The position numbers and the translations under genes were made by a program. A DNA stretch of 64,000 bases from Selenomonas sp. oral taxon 920 (GTDB lineage: Bacteria; Bacillota; Negativicutes; Selenomonadales; Selenomonadaceae): the NCBI RefSeq assembly GCF_001717585.1, contig NZ_CP017042.1, forward strand, positions 905,501 to 969,500, given 5' to 3'. Shown here in pieces: positions 8,179-15,759 of this stretch. The stretch's first letter is position 1. Each line of letters starts with the position of its first letter. Under the pieces are notes generated by a model that did no database searches, had not been told where the DNA came from, and saw only the letters and a program-made list of their open reading frames with translations.

Positions 8179-8823
8179 GTGCAGTATCAGACACATTGGC
8201 GTCTCGCCTTTGTCCTCGCGTTCTTCTTTCACATCATTGCGTGGCTCTTTCTGACGATTCTCATTCCGCACGTCTTCAAAGCACTTGAAGCACCTCCGCA
8301 GGAGGAGCCGATGGAGTGGGTCGAACTCGCGGATGATCCAGGACCTCCCGAGGAGGAGCAGGCGGAGCAGCCTCCTCCGCCCCCTCCGCCCCCGCCTGAA
8401 CCCGAGCAGGTCGAAGAAGAACCGGCCGTGGTCGAGGCGGAGGTCCCGGAGGAAGCCATCACCGAGATTATGAAGGAAGTCGAGGAAACGCCGGAAAAGG
8501 AGGAGCCTAAGGTTCTTCGATCCGGCGAGGGGAAGCAGATCGGCATGCCTGGCAAGATTCTGCATGCGGAGCAGCCGCCCTATGGTGTCATTCAGTTCAA
8601 AGGACGCATTGCCGTCTCGGCACGCATCGGTACGGACGGCAAGGTCATCAGCACCCGCATCCAGGTCTCCTCCGGAAATGCGCTCTATGATCGGATGGCA
8701 CGACGCATTGTCGAGAAGCAGTGGAAATTCGAGCCTGCGAAGGATATGAACGGGCAGCCGATGGAATCCGACATGCAGTGTCCTGTTTATTTCAACATGA
8801 AGCCTGCACGCAATATTAAATAA
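8179..8823 (+). CDS. tonB: TonB energy-transducing protein
   Basis: A 214-residue TonB. One N-terminal membrane helix (about 9-30) is followed by an acidic, proline-rich periplasmic spacer with a run of nine prolines near residue 65-75 and many Pro-Glu pairs, then a C-terminal TonB domain (about 130-210) containing GRIAVSARIGTDGKV and WKFEPAKD. The start is a GTG directly after the exbD stop, so translation is coupled. It should deliver energy to TonB-dependent outer-membrane receptors, none of which is encoded in the window. Confidence 0.92.
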   Translation: MQYQTHWRLAFVLAFFFHIIAWLFLTILIPHVFKALEAPPQEEPMEWVELADDPGPPEEEQAEQPPPPPPPPPEPEQVEEEPAVVEAEVPEEAITEIMKEVEETPEKEEPKVLRSGEGKQIGMPGKILHAEQPPYGVIQFKGRIAVSARIGTDGKVISTRIQVSSGNALYDRMARRIVEKQWKFEPAKDMNGQPMESDMQCPVYFNMKPARNIK

Positions 8824-8863
8824 TGTGCATGTGCTGGAAGAAGGGGAGGAAATAAGCAATCTC

Positions 8864-10060
8864 ATGAGAAAACTCTTTATGTTTATTACGGCACTCTTTC
8901 TGCTCCTGCCTGCAGCATCCACGAATGCGGCGCAGACGTGGCAGCAGATCCACGACCACATTGCCGCTGAGATGAATAATGTCTATACGATCTATCAATC
9001 AGGCAATGCGGAGGGGGCAAAGGATGCCGTCAATGATATCTACTATGGCATCTATGAAAAGGATGGTCTGGAGAGTGCCGTACGCAGCGGGATCTCCTCC
9101 AAGAGTGCGAATCTCACGGAGTACCAGTTCTACACACTGAAAAAGGCGATCCGCGCAGGTGCGCCGCAGTCCGAGGTAGAAGCCGAGGGAAAAAAACTTC
9201 TTGATATGGTTCAGGCGGAAGTGACAACCCTCGAGACAGCGGGGGTGCAGTCGGGCGGTTGGGGCATGTTCCTGCAGGCGTTCCTGATCCTTCTGCGTGA
9301 GGGCGTTGAGGCGATCCTCGTGCTCGTCGGCATCATTGCCTATCTCGGACGCGCCGGTCATGAGAAGGAACTCTCCACGGTCTATAACTGGGCGATTGCG
9401 GGCGTTATTGCAAGCTTTGTCTCGGCTTATCTCTTTGTTGAAGTTCTTGATAATACGGCGACGACGGGCTCCGGACGTGAGATCATTGAGGGCTGTACAG
9501 CACTCTTCGCTGTGCTTGTTCTCCTCGGCACATCCGCATGGATGGGCGGCAAGTCCAACGCAAAGGCGTGGAAATCCTACATTGACAAGCAGGTTAAGCT
9601 GACGCTTTCGACGGGAAAATCACGTGCGCTCGGTTTCGCCGTATTTCTCGCCGTCTATCGCGAGGGCGCAGAGGTCATTCTCTTCTATCAGGCGCTCTTC
9701 AACAACGCCATCGGCGATGTCGATATGATCTGGGGCGGATTTGTCGCTGCGTGTGCGGCACTTGCTCTGCTTTTCTTCCTCATGCAGCGCGGTGCACTGC
9801 GCATCCCGATCGGTCCGTTCTTCAAGGTGACGAGCGCGTTCATGTTCATCCTCGCAGTCACGTTCCTTGGCGGCGGGCTCAAGGAACTGCAGGAGGCTGA
9901 TGTGATCTCCACTTCGGTCATCGAGGCGGTTCCCGTGCCGAGCATCGACTTGCTCGGGCTTTATCCCACCTATGAAACCATTGTGCCGCAGCTTTTGCTG
10001 ATTGCAGCGGCTGTCGCGATGGTATCATATAGAAAGCGCTCTGCTGCGGCAGAGGCGTGA
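8864..10060 (+). CDS. FTR1-family iron permease
   Basis: This 398-residue inner-membrane protein belongs to the FTR1/EfeU/FetM iron permease family. It has a signal peptide (1-22), a helical extracytoplasmic domain (about 25-128) and about seven membrane helices. Both diagnostic iron-transfer motifs are present: REGVE at 145-149 and REGAE at 266-270. The ATG at 8864 is chosen because it gives the signal peptide; GGGAGG lies upstream at slightly long spacing. It directly precedes the P19-like gene, as in the Campylobacter p19 cluster, the Bordetella ftrABCD system and E. coli fetMP. Confidence 0.92.
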   Translation: MRKLFMFITALFLLLPAASTNAAQTWQQIHDHIAAEMNNVYTIYQSGNAEGAKDAVNDIYYGIYEKDGLESAVRSGISSKSANLTEYQFYTLKKAIRAGAPQSEVEAEGKKLLDMVQAEVTTLETAGVQSGGWGMFLQAFLILLREGVEAILVLVGIIAYLGRAGHEKELSTVYNWAIAGVIASFVSAYLFVEVLDNTATTGSGREIIEGCTALFAVLVLLGTSAWMGGKSNAKAWKSYIDKQVKLTLSTGKSRALGFAVFLAVYREGAEVILFYQALFNNAIGDVDMIWGGFVAACAALALLFFLMQRGALRIPIGPFFKVTSAFMFILAVTFLGGGLKELQEADVISTSVIEAVPVPSIDLLGLYPTYETIVPQLLLIAAAVAMVSYRKRSAAAEA

Positions 10061-10113
10061 GTTTTTTCCTCGCAAGAGGGAGCAGTGTTCATCTTTGTAA
10101 GGAGGATTATCCC

Positions 10114-10683
10114 ATGAAGAAATCCAGTCTCAGCATGCTCAAGAAGGCGCTTGCCATTGGCGCCGTCGCATTCTCTACGTTTGCGATCAATGCGAACGTC
10201 AGTGAAGCTGCATTCGAGGAGTTCCCGATCGGCGACGAGATTGAGGATACGACGAACCACTTCAAGGTTGCGCTCGTGTACTTCCAGCCGGTCACGATGG
10301 AGCCCGCCGGCATGAGCCTCCCGGCAGATCAGGCGGATATCCACATTGAGACGGATATCCATGCGACCGAGGGCAACGAGTGCGGCTTCGGTGTCGGCGA
10401 GTGGATTCCCTATCTGACGGTGCACTACAAGTTCACGAAGCGTGAGACGGGCGAGAGCATCGAGGGCGTGTTCATGCCGATGAGCGCAGACGACGGTCCG
10501 CACTACGGCGCGAATGTCAAGATGCTTGGCGCAGGCACCTATGACTGCGAGTTCTCGATCGACAGCCCCGCACGTCAGAACTACATGCTCCACACCGATA
10601 AGGAGACGGGCGTTCCGGGTCATTTCTGGACCGAGCCGGTCAAGATGAGCTGGGTGTTCAACTACGTTCCGCGTAAGTGGTAA
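10114..10683 (+). CDS. P19/Tp34-family periplasmic high-affinity iron-binding protein
   Basis: A 189-residue exported protein with a signal peptide of about 30 residues and a mature domain of the Tp34/P19/FetP type. Family members are dimeric periplasmic proteins that bind copper or manganese and iron, and they feed an adjacent FTR1 permease. Candidate metal ligands are the Met and Glu in QPVTMEPAGM, the His residues in DIHIETDIHATEG, and HYG and HTDKE further on. A strong AAGGAGG precedes the ATG. A hairpin terminator follows, so this gene is probably the most abundant product of the operon. Confidence 0.9.
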   Translation: MKKSSLSMLKKALAIGAVAFSTFAINANVSEAAFEEFPIGDEIEDTTNHFKVALVYFQPVTMEPAGMSLPADQADIHIETDIHATEGNECGFGVGEWIPYLTVHYKFTKRETGESIEGVFMPMSADDGPHYGANVKMLGAGTYDCEFSIDSPARQNYMLHTDKETGVPGHFWTEPVKMSWVFNYVPRKW

Positions 10684-10753
10684 TTTCAGCTACTCCCGGA
10701 CGATGACGGCGTGGGATTCCTGTGCCGCACAATGTCCTGCCGGAATTAGAATG

Positions 10754-10784
10754 GCTGCCGTCCTTCGGGGACGGCGGCTTTTCT
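10754..10784 (+). terminator. internal operon terminator/attenuator after the P19 gene
   Basis: A 10-bp stem, GCTGCCGTCC (10754-10763) with GGACGGCGGC (10769-10778), closes a 5-base loop and is followed by TTTTCT. The short T run suggests partial termination, which would give high expression of exbB to P19 and lower expression of the DUF2318-ABC part. Confidence 0.7.
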
Positions 10785-10804
10785 AGTAGGAAAGGGTTAT
10801 TACA

Positions 10805-12070
10805 ATGTTACAGGCGTTTCTACAACAATTGGTGCCGGCGCTCGAAGAGAGCATCAAGCTCGCCGTGCCGCTCGGTATTCTGCTTGCAATCATTCTGCCC
10901 CTGCCGAATCAAAGCATTCGCCATACGTTTGTGCGCGTTTTGAAATGGGGCTTTTTCCTCTCGCTCTTTATGACTGCCGTGCGTGTCGGCACAAAGTCCG
11001 CAGTCAACCGCGAGATTTTCGAGAGCATGGCAATCGGTGTCGATCTCGTGGGCGCGCTCGTTCTCTGTACGATCCTCCTGCGCAGCCTGCATCGCGAATG
11101 GACCTCAAAGGAGGAGCGCGTCTTCCGCCTCGGAACAGGGGCTCTTGCGCTTGGCATCTTCCTCTATCACGGGTTGGAGCTTTGGCTGATCCCCGTTGCT
11201 ACGGTTCAGGTTGCGATGGGGGATTATTTCACACTCATTTTCTTTGTGAAGATGCTCGGCTTTTTCGGCGGCATCTTCCTCGGCTTCCTCTCAGGGTATC
11301 TGGCGTATCATGCGGCAGCTGCCCTCAACCACGGGCGTCTCGTTTTCGTCTTTACTGTGCAGATGGCGGCGACTGCCGTGCAGCAGGTCATATTCGTCAT
11401 GACGGTTATGATGGCGCGGCAGGTGTTTGGTGCAGAAAGTCTCATTTCTTTCATGGCATCGTTCATCGACAATCAGAACAAGATCATCTATGCGATTTAC
11501 TTCGTTTCGATTCTCGTGCCTGTCACGCTCTTTCTGCAGCCGCGTCCCGAGCGTCCCGCTTGGGCAAATCCAGCGCAGTACCGTCAGCTGCTCGCCCGTG
11601 CGATTCGGCGCAAGCGCTGGGGATCGGGGCTGCTTGCAATGCTCGTCCTGACAATCCTCATATCGAGCGTCGGCGGTTGGTATGCGAACAAGAAGGAACA
11701 GCTTGTCCCTGCCGTTGCAGTCAAGGCGGAGGACGGTCTTGTGCAGATTCCGCTCGAGGAGGTTTCGGACGGCCATCTCCACCGTTATGCCTTCCGTGCC
11801 TCAGATGGGACGGAGGTGCGTGTCATCATCGTACAGAAGGGCGGCTCTGCGTTCGGTGTGGGTCTTGATGCGTGTGAGATCTGCGGACCGACGGGGTACC
11901 TCGAGCGCGACGGACAGATCGTCTGCCGCCTCTGCGATGTCGTCATGAACAAGGCGACGATCGGCCTTCCCGGCGGCTGCAACCCGATCCCCGTGGAGTA
12001 CCGTGTGGCAAACGGTGCGGTGCAGATCGCAGGGGATACGCTTGAAGCGGCACGCATTCACTTCCGGTGA
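10805..12070 (+). CDS. DUF2318 (Fe-S-membrane-like) iron transport membrane protein
   Basis: A 421-residue integral membrane protein with about eight predicted helices between residues 15 and 300, and a C-terminal extracytoplasmic DUF2318 domain. That domain carries paired cysteines at about 357/360 (CEIC) and 374/377 (CRLC) and one at 392 (GGCNP), suited to metal or redox-centre binding. The same gene sits next to FTR1 and P19 in the Campylobacter cluster (Cj1660) and in Bordetella ftr-type loci. It probably handles electrons or iron redox state at the outer face of the inner membrane. The precise chemistry is not established for the family. Confidence 0.85.
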   Translation: MLQAFLQQLVPALEESIKLAVPLGILLAIILPLPNQSIRHTFVRVLKWGFFLSLFMTAVRVGTKSAVNREIFESMAIGVDLVGALVLCTILLRSLHREWTSKEERVFRLGTGALALGIFLYHGLELWLIPVATVQVAMGDYFTLIFFVKMLGFFGGIFLGFLSGYLAYHAAAALNHGRLVFVFTVQMAATAVQQVIFVMTVMMARQVFGAESLISFMASFIDNQNKIIYAIYFVSILVPVTLFLQPRPERPAWANPAQYRQLLARAIRRKRWGSGLLAMLVLTILISSVGGWYANKKEQLVPAVAVKAEDGLVQIPLEEVSDGHLHRYAFRASDGTEVRVIIVQKGGSAFGVGLDACEICGPTGYLERDGQIVCRLCDVVMNKATIGLPGGCNPIPVEYRVANGAVQIAGDTLEAARIHFR

Positions 12071-12091
12071 CGGCATGAGAGGAGGAAAGCC

Positions 12092-13375
12092 ATGTTTTGG
12101 CAAATGGTAAAAGGGGCGCTCATCCGTCAGCGCGGGAGGTTCATCCTCATCGCACTGACGGTCGCCCTTGGCGTTTCGCTCGCGACTGCCATGCTGAATG
12201 TCATGTTCGACATTGGCGAGAAGGTCAATCAGGAGCTGAAGGCATTCGGTGCGAACATCACGGTAACACCGCGCAACTCGATGGTGCTCAAGGATCTCTA
12301 CGGCGTGGAAACCACGAAGAGTACACATCGTGAATACCTCGAAGAATCGGATCTCGGCAATATCAAGACGATTTTCTGGACGAACAATATCGTTGCGTTC
12401 TCACCGTCATTGACGACGAACATCACGCTCGCGGACGGCGAGACGGTTCCGTTCTTCGGCACATGGTTTGAGCACACGCTCACGCTGCCGACGGATGAGG
12501 TCTACACCACGGGCGTGAAGTTCATGAAGTCGTGGTGGCACGTCGACGGTGACTGGGCGGACGATGCGCAGACGAATCAGGTGCTCGTGGGTACGAAGCT
12601 TGCACAGAAGCTCGGCGTGTCGGCGGGCAGTACACTCTCGTACAAGAAGCCGGACGGTTCGGATGACACGCTGACGGTCACCGGCATCCTTTCGGGCGGC
12701 GGCGATGAGGAGAATCAGATCGTCGGCTCACTTGCTCTTGCGCAGAATCTTGCAAACGCTGCGGGGAAGATCGATCAGGTCGAGGTCAGTGCGATGACGA
12801 CACCGGAGAATGATCTTGCACGCAAGGCGGCAGAGAATCCGAAGTCGCTCTCACAGGCAGAGTATGACATCTGGTACTGTACCTCATATGTCGGATCGAT
12901 CGCCTATCAGATCGAGGAGGTCATGCAGAATGCGGCGGCGCATCCCGTGCGCCAGATCGCAGAGTCCGAGGGGAAGATCCTCGACAAGACACAGCTTCTC
13001 ATGCTTCTCATCACGGTGCTCTCGTTGCTCTCATCGAGCCTCGGTGTCAGCAACCTCATCAGCGCGAACATCATGGAGCGCAGCCGTGAGCTCGGACTTC
13101 TCAAGGCTCTCGGTGCGACGAATCTCGCGGTCGTGCTCTCCGTACTCGCGGAGATCTTTATCGCGGGGATTATGGGCGGCATCCTCGGCTATGTTGTTGG
13201 GCTTGGCTTTGCCCAGCTCATCGGCGAGAACGTTTTTGGCTCGGGCATTGCGGTCAATCCGTACGTCATTCCGATTATTGCCGTACTCATGTCGCTCGTG
13301 CTCATTATCGGGAGTGTGCCCGCGATTCGTATGCTTCTGTCGCTGCAGCCGGCAGAGGTTCTCTATGGCAGGTGA
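12092..13375 (+). CDS. ABC transporter permease, MacB/FtsX type (first)
   Basis: A 427-residue permease with one N-terminal membrane helix (about 16-36), a large extracytoplasmic MacB_PCD domain (about 40-300), and an FtsX domain with three helices at the C-terminus (about 305-420), including ELGLLKALGATN in the coupling region. It follows a strong GAGAGGAGGAAAG site 21 bases after the DUF2318 gene. Together with the next permease and the ATPase it resembles Cj1661-Cj1663 of the P19 system. Such proteins usually do mechanical work across the periplasm rather than moving small solutes. Confidence 0.87.
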   Translation: MFWQMVKGALIRQRGRFILIALTVALGVSLATAMLNVMFDIGEKVNQELKAFGANITVTPRNSMVLKDLYGVETTKSTHREYLEESDLGNIKTIFWTNNIVAFSPSLTTNITLADGETVPFFGTWFEHTLTLPTDEVYTTGVKFMKSWWHVDGDWADDAQTNQVLVGTKLAQKLGVSAGSTLSYKKPDGSDDTLTVTGILSGGGDEENQIVGSLALAQNLANAAGKIDQVEVSAMTTPENDLARKAAENPKSLSQAEYDIWYCTSYVGSIAYQIEEVMQNAAAHPVRQIAESEGKILDKTQLLMLLITVLSLLSSSLGVSNLISANIMERSRELGLLKALGATNLAVVLSVLAEIFIAGIMGGILGYVVGLGFAQLIGENVFGSGIAVNPYVIPIIAVLMSLVLIIGSVPAIRMLLSLQPAEVLYGR

Positions 13376-13378
13376 TGA

Positions 13379-14512
13379 ATGATGAATCGATATAAAATGT
13401 TCTTTATCATGGTCGCCAATTCCCTGCTGCGTCGGCGCGCACGCATGGCAATCGCCCTGCTCGCCGTAGCCATCGGGGCGACGATCATATCGGGCATGAT
13501 CACGGTTTACAAGGAAGTCCCCGAACAGATGGGGCGTGCGTTCCGCGCCTACGGTGCGAACCTCCTCATTCTGCCGGGTACGGATACGGGCACAATGCAG
13601 GAAAGCTCGATTGCCGCTGTGCGCAAGTCCCTCTCGGGCTATGAGATCATCGGCATTACACCGTTCCTTTACGATACGCTTCTCATCAACCATCAGACGG
13701 TGATGGCGGGGGGGACGGATTTTACAGTCCTGCAGGAGGTCAGCCCGTATTGGCAGATTCGCGGCGATTGGCCGACAGCAGGGGAGAAGGAGATCCTGCT
13801 CGGTGCGGAGTTTGCGGCAAAGCTGCGTGTGAATCCCGGTGATACGATTACCGTTTCGGGCGGCGAGGGAACGATTGTGAGTGATTACCGCGTGTCCGGC
13901 ATTGTTCGCACGGGCGGTAACGAGGAGAACTTTGTCTTTGTCTCCCTGCCAGATATGCAGAGCATGAAGGAACGTCCCGGCGAGCTGAGTCTCGCGCAGG
14001 TCTCCGTTGTCGCGGGGCAGGATGAGTTGACGCGCGCAGAGGAGAAAATTCGCACAGATGTACCTGGCGTTCAGCCCCAGCTCGTCAAGCAGATTGCCCA
14101 GTCAGAGGGCACGGTGCTCGGGAAACTGCAGGCACTCGTGCTCATTGTCACCGTTGTTGTCCTTGTCTTGACGCTGATCTGTGTCTCGACCACGATGATG
14201 GCGATTGTGACGGAGCGTCGCCGCGAGATCGGTCTGAAGAAGGCACTCGGTGCGGATAACCGCCACATTGTTGCGGAGTTTTTCGGAGAAGGGTGTCTCC
14301 TCGGCTTTCTCGGCGGCGTGCTCGGCTCGGGCTTTGGCTATCTCTTTGCCCAGAGTGTCAGCGTCAACGTATTCGGGCGCGGCATCGAGTTCTCGGCGAC
14401 CATTGTCGTCGTCGCGCTTGTCATGTCCATCTTTGTCACGGGGCTTGCATCACTCCTGCCCGTGCGCATTGCGACGAATGTAGATCCCGCGATTATCCTG
14501 CGCGGCGAATGA
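13379..14512 (+). CDS. ABC transporter permease, MacB/FtsX type (second)
   Basis: A 377-residue paralogue of the preceding permease with the same layout: an N-terminal helix (about 17-40), a MacB_PCD periplasmic domain, and a three-helix FtsX C-terminus with EIGLKKALGADN near 280. It starts 4 bases after the upstream stop, at ATG 13379 or 13382. The two permeases share short blocks such as the QIAQSEG..L stretch before the first C-terminal helix, which suggests they arose by duplication and work as a heterodimer. Confidence 0.87.
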   Translation: MMNRYKMFFIMVANSLLRRRARMAIALLAVAIGATIISGMITVYKEVPEQMGRAFRAYGANLLILPGTDTGTMQESSIAAVRKSLSGYEIIGITPFLYDTLLINHQTVMAGGTDFTVLQEVSPYWQIRGDWPTAGEKEILLGAEFAAKLRVNPGDTITVSGGEGTIVSDYRVSGIVRTGGNEENFVFVSLPDMQSMKERPGELSLAQVSVVAGQDELTRAEEKIRTDVPGVQPQLVKQIAQSEGTVLGKLQALVLIVTVVVLVLTLICVSTTMMAIVTERRREIGLKKALGADNRHIVAEFFGEGCLLGFLGGVLGSGFGYLFAQSVSVNVFGRGIEFSATIVVVALVMSIFVTGLASLLPVRIATNVDPAIILRGE

Positions 14513-14525
14513 GGAGGAATAACGC

Positions 14526-15185
14526 ATGAGTTTGCTTGAACTGCGGCACGTTTCCAAGGCGTACAATGAAAAGGTGCTCGCTCTGGACGATGTCAATCTG
14601 AAGGTTGAAAAAGGCGAATGGCTTGCGGTCATGGGCCCCTCCGGCTCGGGCAAGTCGACGCTCATGAACATCATCGGCTGTATGGACAGTGCAACGAGCG
14701 GTGAGGTCATCCTCGACGGTGAGGTGCTGACGGACGCGACACCCGAGGAGCTGACGCGCTATCGCCGCGACAAGATCGGCATCGTCTTTCAGCAGTTCCA
14801 CATGATCCCGTATCTGACGGCGGTCGAGAATATCATGGTCGCGCAGTACTACCACAGCATGCCTGACCGTGACGAGGCGATGGCGGCACTCGAGCGCGTC
14901 GGACTTGCCGACCGTGCGAGCCATCTGCCGAGCCAGCTCTCGGGCGGTGAACAGCAGCGTGTCTGCATCGCGCGTGCCCTCATCAACTACCCTGTCCTCA
15001 TCCTTGCGGACGAGCCGACGGGCAACCTCGACGAGCAGAACCAAAAACTCGTCATGAAGATCTTCCATGAGCTGCACGATGAGGGGCACACGATCCTCAC
15101 CGTTACGCACTCTGCCGAGGTCGGCGAGGAGGCGCAGCGCTGCGTTATCATCGAACATGGTCATATGCGTGAAAGGACGGCGTGA
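14526..15185 (+). CDS. ABC transporter ATP-binding protein (LolD/MacB-type)
   Basis: A 219-residue ATPase. It has Walker A GPSGSGKST near residue 38, the Q-loop FQQFHMIPYLT, the signature LSGGEQQRV near 140, Walker B LILADEPTGNLD near 160, and the H-loop TVTHS. The LolD/MacB subfamily pairs with FtsX-type permeases, matching the two genes upstream. GAGGAGGAAT gives a good ribosome binding site. It energises the third part of the iron locus. No solute-binding protein of classical type is encoded, so the P19 protein or the lipoprotein downstream may be the partner. Confidence 0.92.
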   Translation: MSLLELRHVSKAYNEKVLALDDVNLKVEKGEWLAVMGPSGSGKSTLMNIIGCMDSATSGEVILDGEVLTDATPEELTRYRRDKIGIVFQQFHMIPYLTAVENIMVAQYYHSMPDRDEAMAALERVGLADRASHLPSQLSGGEQQRVCIARALINYPVLILADEPTGNLDEQNQKLVMKIFHELHDEGHTILTVTHSAEVGEEAQRCVIIEHGHMRERTA

Positions 15186-15187
15186 CG

Positions 15188-15658
15188 ATGAAGAAAATGG
15201 CATTGGGACTTGTTGTACTTCTTTCGATTGGGGGGATGATCACAGGCTGCGGCGATGAGAAAAAGGACGCACCAAAAAGTGATGCGAAGCCCGCTGCAGA
15301 GGCGGTGTCCGTCGACCTGACGGGTGCGAAGGACGGCACATATGCGGCGGACAGCTCCGAGCATGCACAGCTTGGGCATTCGCACGTCGAGCTTACAATT
15401 GAAAACGGTGCGATCACGAAGGTCGTTCATACGGGCTTTGACAAGGACGGCAAGGTAAAGGACGAGAATTACGGCGCAGACAAGCCCGAGGGGGTCCGCA
15501 AGAAGGCGCAGAACGCCTATAAGGCAATCGGCTCGTATGCAAGCCAACTGGAGAGCAAGAAGGATCTCGCGAAGGTCGACGCCATCGCGGGCGCAACCGT
15601 CAGCTACGACCAGTTTAACGAGGCTGTCGCAAAGGCAGTCGAAGCGGCGAAGAAGTAA
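15188..15658 (+). CDS. FMN-binding domain lipoprotein
   Basis: A 156-residue exported lipoprotein: signal peptide with lipobox MITGC and lipidated Cys21, then an FMN_bind domain. The domain starts DGTYAADSSEH and ends with DAIAGATVSYDQF; the GAT Thr is the residue to which ApbE attaches FMN in this family. The ATG at 15188 is favoured, with a GTG at 15182 overlapping the ATPase stop as alternative. As the last gene of the iron operon it may pass electrons to the DUF2318 domain. No apbE gene lies in the window, so the flavin transferase must be elsewhere. Confidence 0.87.
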   Translation: MKKMALGLVVLLSIGGMITGCGDEKKDAPKSDAKPAAEAVSVDLTGAKDGTYAADSSEHAQLGHSHVELTIENGAITKVVHTGFDKDGKVKDENYGADKPEGVRKKAQNAYKAIGSYASQLESKKDLAKVDAIAGATVSYDQFNEAVAKAVEAAKK

Positions 15659-15674
15659 AGAATACAAAGCCAAA

Positions 15675-15714
15675 GAAGAAGCTGTCATACATCATGTATG
15701 GCGGCTTCTTTTTG
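15675..15714 (+). terminator. strong rho-independent terminator of the iron operon
   Basis: GAAGCTGTCATACA pairs, with minor mismatch, with TGTATGGCGGCTTC across a 3-base loop and is followed by TTTTTG. It closes the exbB-to-lipoprotein operon. Confidence 0.9.
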
Positions 15715-15718
15715 TCTG

Positions 15719-15727
15719 TGGTACAAT
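15719..15727 (+). promoter_or_regulatory. possible extended -10 promoter of pepD
   Basis: TGG followed by TACAAT (15722-15727) fits an extended -10 element 33 bases before the pepD start. No good -35 is visible because the terminator hairpin fills that position. The call is weak. Confidence 0.4.
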
Positions 15728-15759
15728 AGGAAACATAGTTGCAGTTAGGAGGAAATCAT

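Noticed and set aside
7591-8961. 456-codon - strand frame opposite exbB, exbD and tonB
   Set aside because: The + strand genes carry clear family motifs and ribosome binding sites, so this frame is not coding.
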